Shown here piece by piece: positions 30,467 through 40,115 of a DNA stretch of 64,000 nucleotides (position 1 is its first letter; every line of letters begins with the position of its first letter). The notes under the pieces were generated by a model. That model was given only the letters and a program-made list of their open reading frames with translations, ran no database searches and had not been told where the DNA came from. Source of the DNA: Levilinea sp. (GTDB lineage Bacteria > Chloroflexota > Anaerolineae > Anaerolineales > Anaerolineaceae); contig JARKPO010000005.1 of assembly GCA_029975215.1 (NCBI GenBank), positions 1 through 64,000 on the forward strand, read 5' to 3'. The position numbers and the translations under genes are program-made.

Positions 30467-33109
30467 ATGCACCTTTACGAGCTCCTCGCCGACAAAGTAA
30501 CCGAATGGCGTAAAAAGGGTTATGCCACCCCAGATCATCCTGCGATAGCGGAGATCCTGGACTATGCCTGGTTAACGCCTAGCGAGCAGCCGCGCGCCCT
30601 GCGCCTGGCGCAAATTCGTGCCCTCGAAACGTATTGGTATCTGCGGCTCATCGATGGCACGCCTCACATCACCCAGCTCTACAAGCGCCTTTTCCCCAAA
30701 AAGAGCGACCGGGCCAAAGCGTTCGGCATGGACCACCCTGACATGTTGCAAATGCTGATCGACTATGACCTGGACGATCTGCTCGAGCAGGTGCGGACGG
30801 ATGACGCGATGGTCAAGAAATATCGCCTCGAAGCCCTGCGCGAGACACTGGCGCTCGATTATCCTAGCTACATCCTGGCGCTGGCCATGGGCGCAGGCAA
30901 GACCATGCTGATTGGGACAATTATTGCTACCGAGTTTGCGATGGCGTTAGAAACACCCGATGGGCCTTTTATCCAAAATGCCCTGGTCTTCGCTCCCGGA
31001 AAAACCATCCTTGATGCGCTGCGGGAACTGGCCGATGTGCCATACGATCAAATCCTGCCGCCGCGGCTCTACAAGCAGTTCATCACCAACTATAAGCTAA
31101 CTTTCACCCGCGATGGGGAGAAAGACCTGCCTATCATCCGCGGCAGCCGCTACAATATTGTTGTAACCAACACAGAGAAAATTCGTATTCAAAAGCGCTC
31201 TGTGCGCTCGCGCCAGGGCTGGACCCAGCTTAAGTTAAACGAGCTGGAGAAACAGGAAGAGGAAATCGCCAATCTGCGCCTGCAGGCGGTGGCCAGCCTG
31301 CCTCACCTGGGGATTTTTTCGGACGAAGCCCACCATACTTACGGCCAGGCGATGGAAGCCGACTTAAAACGCGTCCGACAGACGGTCAACTATCTCCACG
31401 AGAACACAAATCTGATCGCCGTGGTTAACACCACTGGCACGCCCTATTACCAGAAGCAGCTCCTGAAGGACGTGATCGTCTGGTACAGCCTGTCACAGGG
31501 CATCCGCGACGATATTCTCAAAGATTTGTCGGGTAACATCTACAGCTACCGTTTCAACGATGAAAACACCGACGCTTTTGTGGCTGAAGTGGTGCGCGAC
31601 TTCTTCCAGACTTACGGCGATGTGGCGTTGCCGGATAGATCGCCGGCCAAGCTGGCCATGTACTTCCCCCAGGAAGATGACCTACAAACCCTGAGGCCTG
31701 TCATCGAAGGCGTGCTGGTTGAGTTGGGACGCGATCCGGCGATGGTGCTGCGCAATACCTCTCAGTCTTCCCAGGCCGAATTGGATGCTTTCGCCCGCCT
31801 GAACGAACCCGGTGCGACCCACCGAATTATTCTGCTAGTCAACAAGGGTACGGAGGGCTGGAATTGCCCCAGCCTGTTTGCGACGGCTCTGGCACGCAAG
31901 CTGCGATCCAGTAACAACTTCGTTTTACAGGCTGCCACGCGCTGCCTGCGCCAGGTGCCCGGCAATACTCATAAGGCTCGCGTATATCTTTCTCAGGATA
32001 ATTACAGCACACTAGACGCCCAACTTCAGGAGACATACGGCGAGCGCCTGGCCGACCTGAACCAGACTGCCGCCCAGTCACGGACGGTCCGTTTGGTGGT
32101 ACGTAAAGTGGATATCCCGCCCCTGGTGGTCCGCCGCCTGGTGCAGACCATAGTGCCGATTGAAGGGGTGAAGAGGCCTGCTCTGCACCTGAGCAAGGTC
32201 GCCGCTCGCACGACGGAAGAGCTGATCCGAGAACGCGCCACCCTCACAAGCGCGGACACTCCCGGTACAGGCGAAAGGAATGTGCTGACCTTTGTGGACA
32301 AAACCGTCATCGATGGCGCTCCACAGGAGATCGACTTGTATCAGGCTTCCACCCAATTGGGCGCCACCTACCGACTTGACGCAGGTGACTTATACCGCCA
32401 ACTGCGACAAGTTTACGCGCCTGAGCGCAAGATTCCGGAAGCTCATCTGTTGGAACTGGCCGGTCAGATTGAAGCCCAGGTGCAGCTCTATGCGGTTCAG
32501 ACCGAGACGGTCGAGGACGCGCTGGCGCTGGTCCGGCTGGATGGCTTCGAACAGGCCGTCGAGCAGGGAGAAGTGGTATACACAACGACCATCAGCGTGC
32601 CGGTGGATCGTTTCCATCTAATCGCCGATGGGAAGGGCAGAGATCGCTACGGTTTCCACTACAGCCCCTACAATTTCGACTCGGGCGCGGAAAGATCTTT
32701 CTTCTCCTGGCTGCTGCAGCGCCTGGGAGAAGACCCGGACGATATTCAGGATGTGTATTTCACCGGCGGCCTGACTGCCGAGAAGCATTCCGACTTTTAT
32801 GTCGAGTACAAGGGCGTCGATGGCCGCCCGCACCGCTACGTTCCGGACTTCCTGTTGCGCAAACGCGACGGTCGCAGCTTGATTGTCGAGATCAAAGATG
32901 CTCGCTGGCAGGAGTCGGTCGAACAGGATTTGCAGCGCGCCGGCCAGGGACAGGAAGCCTTGAGCGTGGAGGGGCGCAAACTGATCGCACTCGACCGCTG
33001 GACGCAGCTCTCGCCGGAACAGTTGGCTTACCATGTCATCTTCGCGGCCAGTGAAAACTTACCTCATGATGACCTGGCGCAGATAAATCTCTTCTTCTTG
33101 CGTGAGTAG
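30467..33109 (+). CDS. Type III restriction-like helicase/nuclease (Res subunit)
   Basis: An 880-aa protein. The SF2 helicase core has Walker A (ALAMGAGKTMLIG) at about residue 145, Walker B SDEAHHTYG at about 285, VNTTGTPYY (motif III) and VNKGTEGWNCPSLF with QAATRCLRQ (motifs V/VI). The C-terminal PD-(D/E)xK endonuclease shows RYVPDFLLRKRDGRSLIVEIKD at about 785-806. This is the layout of type III restriction subunits. The methyltransferase partner lies at 35322, with two genes between, which is unusual. GC-rich. Confidence 0.85.
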   Translation: MHLYELLADKVTEWRKKGYATPDHPAIAEILDYAWLTPSEQPRALRLAQIRALETYWYLRLIDGTPHITQLYKRLFPKKSDRAKAFGMDHPDMLQMLIDYDLDDLLEQVRTDDAMVKKYRLEALRETLALDYPSYILALAMGAGKTMLIGTIIATEFAMALETPDGPFIQNALVFAPGKTILDALRELADVPYDQILPPRLYKQFITNYKLTFTRDGEKDLPIIRGSRYNIVVTNTEKIRIQKRSVRSRQGWTQLKLNELEKQEEEIANLRLQAVASLPHLGIFSDEAHHTYGQAMEADLKRVRQTVNYLHENTNLIAVVNTTGTPYYQKQLLKDVIVWYSLSQGIRDDILKDLSGNIYSYRFNDENTDAFVAEVVRDFFQTYGDVALPDRSPAKLAMYFPQEDDLQTLRPVIEGVLVELGRDPAMVLRNTSQSSQAELDAFARLNEPGATHRIILLVNKGTEGWNCPSLFATALARKLRSSNNFVLQAATRCLRQVPGNTHKARVYLSQDNYSTLDAQLQETYGERLADLNQTAAQSRTVRLVVRKVDIPPLVVRRLVQTIVPIEGVKRPALHLSKVAARTTEELIRERATLTSADTPGTGERNVLTFVDKTVIDGAPQEIDLYQASTQLGATYRLDAGDLYRQLRQVYAPERKIPEAHLLELAGQIEAQVQLYAVQTETVEDALALVRLDGFEQAVEQGEVVYTTTISVPVDRFHLIADGKGRDRYGFHYSPYNFDSGAERSFFSWLLQRLGEDPDDIQDVYFTGGLTAEKHSDFYVEYKGVDGRPHRYVPDFLLRKRDGRSLIVEIKDARWQESVEQDLQRAGQGQEALSVEGRKLIALDRWTQLSPEQLAYHVIFAASENLPHDDLAQINLFFLRE

Positions 33110-33119
33110 GAGCTGAACA

Positions 33120-34019
33120 ATGTCAGTTTCGAGTGTTGAAGAAAATGCTTTTCAGATGGTTCGTTATATGGTTGAAGTCGGCCGTAAGGTATATTCGTGG
33201 GGCGATGTCAGGCAAGAATTGGAAATACCCCCCACCGATTTTGAAGCTGCTTACAACTATCTTTATGGAAACGACTGCTGTCATGCTGCCGGGCAATTAG
33301 GAGATGATGCGACAATATTGATAGACAAAGGTGGCTATTCCTTTTATGGAAAATTTAAAGAGCAGAGGATCAATTTTCCGAGAGAAGCTGAGAAACTGCT
33401 TAAATACCTCGTGGAAGCTCAAAAGCCCGGGTTTCCATTTAATAACGGTGATGCTGTTATGAAAGCATTCGGATGGGATAAAGACCTATTCATGCAAGCG
33501 GCACAAGCATTAGGTGATGAGGGTTTAGTTCGTGGACAGGCTGCAGACAATAACCCTTATTGGTTAATCAGCGTAACATCGGAAGGAAGAAATATTGTGA
33601 GATCGAATTTTCGACGATCTGGTATGAACAGTGGCGTTCACACCGGAGATATCACTACCCATATACATGGAAATAACAACGTGCTTTCGATTGGCTCGAT
33701 TCTGACATCTGCCAGCCAGTCTATTCAAATAAGTTCCGCTATTAACGATTCTGATAAAGCGGCGATTGGGGATCTGCTGGATCGGTTGAACAATGATTTA
33801 CAAGAGGTGCCGGAAGATCGCGCCGATGATGCAGAAGCGGTGGCTGAAACAGCAAAAAGCTTGGTTGAAAGTGCATCCAAAGAAAAACCTAACAAAAGAT
33901 TGCTAGCGATAAATATCGAAGGACTGAAGAAGGCGGCTGAAAACATTGCAGCGATCACTCCCCGGGTTCTCACCACTGCACTTGCTATCATTTCATTTGT
34001 TGAGAAATTGCCTAAATAG
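33120..34019 (+). CDS. Double winged-helix protein in the restriction locus
   Basis: The 299-aa protein has two predicted winged-helix regions: about residues 5-85 (VYSWGDVRQELEIPPTDFEAAYNYL) and 90-165 (EAEKLLKYLVEAQ, DEGLVRGQAADN). A Gly/Asn-rich link (THIHGNNNVLSIGSI) like those before effector modules in conflict systems follows. The helical C-terminus ends in a hydrophobic stretch (VLTTALAIISFVEKL). Family unknown. It starts 10 bases after the Res stop, so it is co-expressed. Confidence 0.55.
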   Translation: MSVSSVEENAFQMVRYMVEVGRKVYSWGDVRQELEIPPTDFEAAYNYLYGNDCCHAAGQLGDDATILIDKGGYSFYGKFKEQRINFPREAEKLLKYLVEAQKPGFPFNNGDAVMKAFGWDKDLFMQAAQALGDEGLVRGQAADNNPYWLISVTSEGRNIVRSNFRRSGMNSGVHTGDITTHIHGNNNVLSIGSILTSASQSIQISSAINDSDKAAIGDLLDRLNNDLQEVPEDRADDAEAVAETAKSLVESASKEKPNKRLLAINIEGLKKAAENIAAITPRVLTTALAIISFVEKLPK

Positions 34020-34044
34020 CATCTTCAATTGCTGAGGACCACAA

Positions 34045-35211
34045 ATGAATCGTCACGAATTTGAAAATTCCACGGCAGGTAAAGTCATTCAAGCTGGACA
34101 AGGTGAAACGGCCTACTGGGCTTTCGTTCCCAACCCTTTACCTCCCGACCTGGCGGCCGATTGGGACCTGACCAGACTGCTCTCTGACGCAGACCGGGCA
34201 GTCAGTGAATTGGCCGGGTTAGGAAGGCTGTTGCCAAATCCTGATCTTTTTGTTTCGCCATTCCTACGCCGCGAGGCGGTCCTGTCATCGCGCATTGAGG
34301 GGACGCAGTCGGATTTGACGGATCTTTACCTTTACGAGGCTGGTCAAATGCCGTTGCCTGGATTTGAAAAAACACCCCCCTCAGAAGCAGATGTTCGCGA
34401 AGTCTTTAACTATGTTGTGGCATTAAAGTTTGGCTTGAACCGGTTGGACATCCTTCCAGTCAGCCTGAGGCTGATCAAGGAAACGCATGAGGTATTGTTG
34501 AAGGGTGTGCGCGGTGAGTTCGCCACGCCAGGGGAATTTCGTACCCGACAGAACTGGATCGGTGGCGCTACAATTAACAGCGCTATCTACGTTCCCCCGC
34601 CGGTTCCTGAGATGAAAGTTGCTTTGGATGCCTTTGAGAAGTATTTGCATATCCAAGATCTATTCCCACCGCTCATCCGCCTGGCATTTATTCATTACCA
34701 GTTTGAATCGATCCATCCTTTTGTGGACGGGAATGGGCGCATCGGCCGGCTGCTGCTTTCGTTGCTAATGGTAAACTGGGGAATACTCCCCCTCCCGTTG
34801 CTCTACCTGAGCGCGTATTTTGAAAAAAACCGCCAGATGTATTATGAACGCCTCCTGGCGGTTAGCCAGTCAGGCGAGTGGCGTGAATGGGTGGTCTTTT
34901 TCCTGCAAGGTATCCAACAACAAGCAGTAGATACCGCTCAACGGGCCAAGCAAATGCAAGATCTCCATGCAGACTGGCGCGAAAAACTCCAGCAAATCCG
35001 TTCATCGATGCTGGCCATGCGTGTGGCCGATCTGCTTTTTGAGATTCCGGCAGTGTCAGCCAATCAGGTGGCGAAGTATTGCCAGGTGTCGCATCAATCG
35101 GCGATGCAGGCGCTTCGAAAACTGGAGGGTCTGGGCTGGGTGCATGAGATTACCGATCATAAACGAAACCGGATCTATCTTGCCGACCCGATTGTTTCGA
35201 TTATGCAATAA
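34045..35211 (+). CDS. Fic-family AMPylator with C-terminal winged helix
   Basis: A 388-aa protein. The Fic core motif HPFVDGNGRIGRLLLS supplies the catalytic His and the phosphate-binding loop. An N-terminal inhibitory helix SSRIEGTQ matches the (S/T)xxxE(G/N) motif, so it is a self-inhibited class II Fic. The Fic_N domain begins YWAFVPNPLPPDL. The C-terminal winged helix (ANQVAKYCQVSHQSAMQALR) suggests DNA binding. Inserted between Res-like and Mod-like genes. Confidence 0.9.
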   Translation: MNRHEFENSTAGKVIQAGQGETAYWAFVPNPLPPDLAADWDLTRLLSDADRAVSELAGLGRLLPNPDLFVSPFLRREAVLSSRIEGTQSDLTDLYLYEAGQMPLPGFEKTPPSEADVREVFNYVVALKFGLNRLDILPVSLRLIKETHEVLLKGVRGEFATPGEFRTRQNWIGGATINSAIYVPPPVPEMKVALDAFEKYLHIQDLFPPLIRLAFIHYQFESIHPFVDGNGRIGRLLLSLLMVNWGILPLPLLYLSAYFEKNRQMYYERLLAVSQSGEWREWVVFFLQGIQQQAVDTAQRAKQMQDLHADWREKLQQIRSSMLAMRVADLLFEIPAVSANQVAKYCQVSHQSAMQALRKLEGLGWVHEITDHKRNRIYLADPIVSIMQ

Positions 35212-35230
35212 GAATGGGGTAAGCGAACCG

Positions 35231-35293
35231 TTATGTAAGTTTTCTCCGAAATATTTACATAAAAAATTCCCTATGTAAGCGGGTTTACATAGG
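35231..35293 (+). promoter_or_regulatory. Paired TATGTAA palindromes before the methyltransferase gene
   Basis: TTATGTAA (35231-35238) with TTACATAA (35255-35262), then CCTATGTAA (35270-35278) with TTACATAGG (35285-35293). Four copies of the same heptamer alternate in orientation within 63 bases, directly before the ribosome site of the methyltransferase. They probably form an operator; the winged-helix of the Fic protein just upstream is a candidate binder. Confidence 0.6.
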
Positions 35294-35321
35294 ACAATGA
35301 TTGCCAGAAAAGGATGATTGC

Positions 35322-37277
35322 ATGCCCGAAGGAAAACCCATCAAACTAACCCCCGCCAAGGGCCGGCCTATGCTGCAATGGGTGGGTAAGCGCCCCCTGG
35401 ACCGTGTGACAGCATTTCCCGCCCAACTCATTGAGCGGTTTTCTCCGGTCCTCGACGCCCAGGGAGAGGGCCTGATCTTCCACGGCGACAATAAGGATGT
35501 GCTGGCCTGGCTGCTGGCCAACGGCTACCGGGGAAAGATCAACCTGGTGTACATCGATCCGCCGTTTGACAGTGGGGCTGACTATGTCCGAAAAATTGAG
35601 TTGAGGGGGCTTAGCTCAACTCGTTTAGATGGCGAAATGTATTCTTTGGGGGAGCAAGTTCAGTATACGGATATTTGGGCCAATGATAATTACCTCCAAT
35701 TTATGTATGAGCGTTTGTTGATGCTCAAGGAGCTACTTACAGAAGACGGAAGTCTCTATTTGCATTGTGATTGGAATAAAAGTCATTTACTTCGTTGCAT
35801 TTTGGAGGAAGTTTTTAGTCCGGAATTCTTACGAAATGAGGTGGTTTGGAAGAGAACATCCGCAAGAAGCGATTCAAAGACCTACAACCATATCCATGAC
35901 ACTATATACCTGGTAACAAAGGGCGATCAATTCACCTGGAATAAGCTAAAACTTCCTTATAGTCAAGAGTATATAGATCGTTATTTCACGATGGTTGACA
36001 AAGTAAATGGAAAACGTTTTTCAGGCACGGATTTAACTGCCCGAGGATTACGCAACGGATCAACTGGCAAACCTTGGAAAGGTTTTGACCCCTCCACAAA
36101 GGGAAACCACTGGAAATATACTATCGAAAAACTTAATGAGCTGAATGCTGAGGGAAGAATCTATTGGCCGGAGGCTGGTGGATGGCCGAGACAAAAACAA
36201 TATCTAGAAGATGCTGAAGGGGTAGCAATTCAATCAATTTGGACTGACTTGTATGTGATTAATAGCCAAGCTCAGGAACGAACAGATTATCCTACTCAAA
36301 AGCCAGAGGATATTTTAGAGAGAATTATTGGATCATCCTCTAACCCGGGCGATTTGATTCTCGATTGTTTCGCTGGTTCCGGTACAACCGCCGCAGTCGC
36401 CCAAAAGTTGGGCCGCCGCTGGATCATCGCCGACATCAACAAGGGCGCTGTCCAGACCGCCAGCAAGCGCCTGCAGCGCATCATCCAGGAGCAGGTTGAG
36501 GGCAGGGAGAAAAGCACCCAGTTAGCCCTGCTGCCTGAAGACACCAAGGGCGAGCCCCAACCGGCGCAGCTCGCGTTTGCGGTCTACCGGGTCAACGACT
36601 ACGACCTGCAGATCCAGCACAACGAGGCCCTTAACCTGGCCATCGAGCACGTAGGCATCGAGCGGCTGAAGGGCGATCCTTTCTTTGAGGGCACGCTGGG
36701 AAAGCGCCTGGTGAAAATCATCCCGTTCAACCATCCACTCACGCGCCTGGATCTGCAAATGATCCAGGATGAGTTGAAAAAGCGCTCGAGCGAAGATCGC
36801 GATATTATTGCCGTCTGCCTTGGTAAAGAACTGGCCGCCGATGCCTGGCTGGCCGAATACAACCACCACCATCCGGTCAACAAAATCAGCGTGATTGAGC
36901 TGCGCACCGATCCGCGCTACGGCAAGTTCTTCGAGCACCAGCCGGCCAGCGCCGAGGTCCACGTTATGCGGAAAGACGGGAAAATTGTCGTTGACATTGA
37001 GGATTTCATCTCTCCCACGATTCTTGAACGGCTAGAAATGGATTCGGGTATGTTCAAGGCCAAAATTACCGACTGGCGGGCAATGGTGGACACCGTGCTC
37101 ATCGATGTGGCTTATGATGGAGAGGTGTTCAACGTGGCGCTAAGCGACGTGCCGGAGCGCAAGGCGGATCTGGTGGTCGGGCATTACGAGCTGCCCGCAC
37201 CGGCGGACGCGACGACGGTAGCAGTTAAGATTATCGATATGCTGGGTGAGGAGTTGCTTGAAATACATGATGTGTGA
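35322..37277 (+). CDS. Type III-like DNA adenine methyltransferase (Mod)
   Basis: A 651-aa protein. The catalytic motif IV is YIDPPFDSGADYV at about residue 80 and motif I DCFAGSGTTAAVAQ at about 350, the order of beta-class N6-adenine methyltransferases. The target-recognition region lies between. A C-terminal extension of about 250 residues is present. ATG 35322 follows AAGGA; an in-frame TTG at 35301 is less likely. The central block (about 35,575-36,360) is AT-rich while both flanks are GC-rich. Confidence 0.88.
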   Translation: MPEGKPIKLTPAKGRPMLQWVGKRPLDRVTAFPAQLIERFSPVLDAQGEGLIFHGDNKDVLAWLLANGYRGKINLVYIDPPFDSGADYVRKIELRGLSSTRLDGEMYSLGEQVQYTDIWANDNYLQFMYERLLMLKELLTEDGSLYLHCDWNKSHLLRCILEEVFSPEFLRNEVVWKRTSARSDSKTYNHIHDTIYLVTKGDQFTWNKLKLPYSQEYIDRYFTMVDKVNGKRFSGTDLTARGLRNGSTGKPWKGFDPSTKGNHWKYTIEKLNELNAEGRIYWPEAGGWPRQKQYLEDAEGVAIQSIWTDLYVINSQAQERTDYPTQKPEDILERIIGSSSNPGDLILDCFAGSGTTAAVAQKLGRRWIIADINKGAVQTASKRLQRIIQEQVEGREKSTQLALLPEDTKGEPQPAQLAFAVYRVNDYDLQIQHNEALNLAIEHVGIERLKGDPFFEGTLGKRLVKIIPFNHPLTRLDLQMIQDELKKRSSEDRDIIAVCLGKELAADAWLAEYNHHHPVNKISVIELRTDPRYGKFFEHQPASAEVHVMRKDGKIVVDIEDFISPTILERLEMDSGMFKAKITDWRAMVDTVLIDVAYDGEVFNVALSDVPERKADLVVGHYELPAPADATTVAVKIIDMLGEELLEIHDV

Positions 37278-37368
37278 AATTCGGTATGATCTGATCTAAA
37301 TGAAAAGATTACCCTTACCACAACAAGAAAATTCATTGAGCCATTGATGGAACGATATAGGAGGAAAT

Positions 37369-40086
37369 ATGTCATCTGGGCTTCACTTCTGCAATGTGGA
37401 CCTCCATGTTCATACCCCAAAATCTGAATGTTTTATCGAGCCAGATGTTTCTCCTGCAATGATAGTTTCCGAAGCACTACATGCTGGGATGAAAGCAATC
37501 GCGATCACTGACCATAATAGTGCTGATTGGGTCGATCTAATTAAAGAAGCAGCGATAGGTACTGGTCTAACGGTATTTCCGGGAGTCGAAATAACTGTTC
37601 AACCAGGTGTGCATGTTCTAGCGATTTTTCCTGAGGATCGTGCCACTACCAATGTTAATGACCTTTTATCGGATTTGGGCTTGAGGGCAGATGATCGAGG
37701 AAAAAATGACTCTCTAGTAAAGGACTTTAGCATTCAAAAAACAGTGTCATTTATCAGAAACCATAATGCATTACCTATTTTGGCTCATATAGATGATGAA
37801 AAAGGCGCCTGGAAGGTGCTTTGCGGATCAGGTCAAACATTTATTCAATTCTGGGAAACTGGAGAATTTGCGGCGGTCGAGATAGTTGGTGACCGGTTGC
37901 CGGATGGAGTTGGTAAAGACCCTTACAATCGACTGCCAGCCTTTTTCTGGTCGTCGGATAATCCGCATCCAGAAAATCCCACCAAGCACTCTCATAAAGG
38001 GATTGGCAAACGACACTCTCAGTTTAAATTAAGTGAACCCATTACATTTGAGGGATTGCGTCTTTGTTTCCAAGACCCTTCTACTCGGATACGTCCAGCG
38101 GCCCCACAGCCGATAACACATCCGGTGATAGAAAGAGTATCCATTGACGGCGGCTTTTTAAACGAGTTTGATATAGAGTTGAATCCTAATTTGAATTGTT
38201 TTATTGGCGGACGAGGCACTGGTAAATCATGTCTATTTGAAGTCGTTCGGCATACTTTTGGAATTAATCCTAAAACGAGCCAAAATCAGACACAAGCTCA
38301 AGGTATTATAGATAACACTTTCCCCGCCGGATCCACTGCATCCGTTCAAATTCGATTCGATGCAGATACGGCTTATAGGGTTGAAAGAACCGCAAAGGCC
38401 ACACCCAAGGTGTATCGCTTAGGAGAGGATGAACCTTTAGGCCTTGAACCAGCGGATTTACTACCTATTCAAGTTTACGGACAGAAAGAAGTGTATGAAA
38501 TCTCAAGGGATTCAACCTTCCAATTGAGGTTGCTGGATAATTACCTGGAAGAAACCTTACGCCCATTGAAAAAGGACGAGAGTGAAATCCTTAATCGTCT
38601 TACTGAAAATGCAAACCAGATACAAATCCGAGCGCAAGAAATCGAAAGTATTCAAATCGAAGTAGAGAAACTGGGGGCGGTTACGGAGCAGTTACATCGT
38701 ATGGAACGGGAGAACTTTACCACCCGACTCCAGCAGAAAAGTTATTTTGATCGAGAGAAGGAGCTGTTAGATTTTGCCGCTAAAAAGATTGGTGATTTAA
38801 CAGCCGCATTATCATTGTTCCTGGCAAAAAACAGTATCGAGACTGATAGATTTGATCCAAATAAAATTGACGGATTGCCTAACAAAGCATTGCTAGAACA
38901 ACGAAAAGCTGCCTTAGAAGAAATTGATCGAACCCTCGAAAATAGGATTAGCCAGGTAATCGCGGAAATTAAAGGCATCGATCAAAGAGACGGTCCCGGA
39001 TTAGGCCAGTGGACGAAGGATTATTCTGAGCAAGAGGAAGCATACCAGGCCTTGCTACTCGAATTCCAAACAGACGAAACAGGGTTGAAACCGGAGCGTT
39101 ATATTCAACTCCAACGAGAGCAAAGGCGGTTACAAGGATTGTCTGACACATTAGTTGATCTCAGCAACCAACTAGATGAAGTGAAAATTGCCCGCATGAG
39201 TCTCCTTCAACAGCTAAAGAGCAATAGACGGGCACAATATGAACTCCGTCAAATGAAAGCAGAGGAGCTGTCGCAGAAACTAGGACAACGGGTTCGTATT
39301 ACGATTTGGCCTCAGGGCAATCGAGCTGAATATCAGAAACAGCTTGGATTGATTTTGGAAGGAACCCGTACCAGGAAAGATGTAATCGACCAGATAGGAA
39401 AGATCAAAGCCGAACACCCAGAGAGGCCTGCGCAACGCCCAATTAATTATCGCGGTGAAACAAGATACCTGATTCCAGAAATACCACTATTTCTGGATCC
39501 AATTGACCTGGCAGATGCTATCCGGAAAGAAGCTCAAGGGGTTCCTGAAGAAGAATCAGTGTTGATCCAAACATATGGAATTGAATCTGCGGCGATGAGG
39601 CGAAATTTGTCCGGTCTCTCCACAGAGAAACTATTTGAGCTGGAATTAGTTTCTATCCCTGATTTACCCATAATTGAGCTTAAAGTGGGTAACGGCGCAC
39701 TTGGTTACAAACAACTCGACTCATTATCAATAGGTCAAAAATGCACTGCATTACTTTCCCTTGTTCTCCTGGAAAGCCCCGCCTCGTTGCTTATTGATCA
39801 ACCAGAAGACGATCTAGATAATCATTTCATTTTTGATCAGATTGTCACTACATTAAGAAGCGCAAAAGAAAAAAGGCAATTCTTAATTGCCACCCACAAT
39901 GCGAACATTCCGGTATCCGGTGATGCCGAGTTGATCGTGGTCTTAAACGCTGATGAGCGTCGAGGTTGGATTGAAGAAGATGGAATTGGTTCAATCGATA
40001 CAAAATCCATCAAACAATATGTTGAGCATATCCTTGAGGGTGGGGAGAATGCATTTAAGATTCGGAAAGAAAAATACGGAATATAA
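37369..40086 (+). CDS. PHP-domain / SMC-like AAA ATPase (TrlF-like)
   Basis: A 905-aa protein. The N-terminal PHP phosphoesterase has VDLHVHTPKSE, IAITDHNSADW, FPGVEITVQPG and ILAHIDD. The ABC/SMC-type ATPase then has Walker A (FIGGRGTGKSCLFE, about 280), a long coiled coil (about 400-640), a signature-like LDSLSIGQKC and Walker B LLIDQPEDDLDNH, and ends with the ATHNANIP switch. The architecture matches anti-phage PHP-ATPases. AGGAGG precedes ATG 37369. AT-rich, unlike the Res gene. Confidence 0.8.
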   Translation: MSSGLHFCNVDLHVHTPKSECFIEPDVSPAMIVSEALHAGMKAIAITDHNSADWVDLIKEAAIGTGLTVFPGVEITVQPGVHVLAIFPEDRATTNVNDLLSDLGLRADDRGKNDSLVKDFSIQKTVSFIRNHNALPILAHIDDEKGAWKVLCGSGQTFIQFWETGEFAAVEIVGDRLPDGVGKDPYNRLPAFFWSSDNPHPENPTKHSHKGIGKRHSQFKLSEPITFEGLRLCFQDPSTRIRPAAPQPITHPVIERVSIDGGFLNEFDIELNPNLNCFIGGRGTGKSCLFEVVRHTFGINPKTSQNQTQAQGIIDNTFPAGSTASVQIRFDADTAYRVERTAKATPKVYRLGEDEPLGLEPADLLPIQVYGQKEVYEISRDSTFQLRLLDNYLEETLRPLKKDESEILNRLTENANQIQIRAQEIESIQIEVEKLGAVTEQLHRMERENFTTRLQQKSYFDREKELLDFAAKKIGDLTAALSLFLAKNSIETDRFDPNKIDGLPNKALLEQRKAALEEIDRTLENRISQVIAEIKGIDQRDGPGLGQWTKDYSEQEEAYQALLLEFQTDETGLKPERYIQLQREQRRLQGLSDTLVDLSNQLDEVKIARMSLLQQLKSNRRAQYELRQMKAEELSQKLGQRVRITIWPQGNRAEYQKQLGLILEGTRTRKDVIDQIGKIKAEHPERPAQRPINYRGETRYLIPEIPLFLDPIDLADAIRKEAQGVPEEESVLIQTYGIESAAMRRNLSGLSTEKLFELELVSIPDLPIIELKVGNGALGYKQLDSLSIGQKCTALLSLVLLESPASLLIDQPEDDLDNHFIFDQIVTTLRSAKEKRQFLIATHNANIPVSGDAELIVVLNADERRGWIEEDGIGSIDTKSIKQYVEHILEGGENAFKIRKEKYGI

Positions 40087-40115
40087 GAATCGATGCAGAA
40101 AAGATCGGGGGAACA

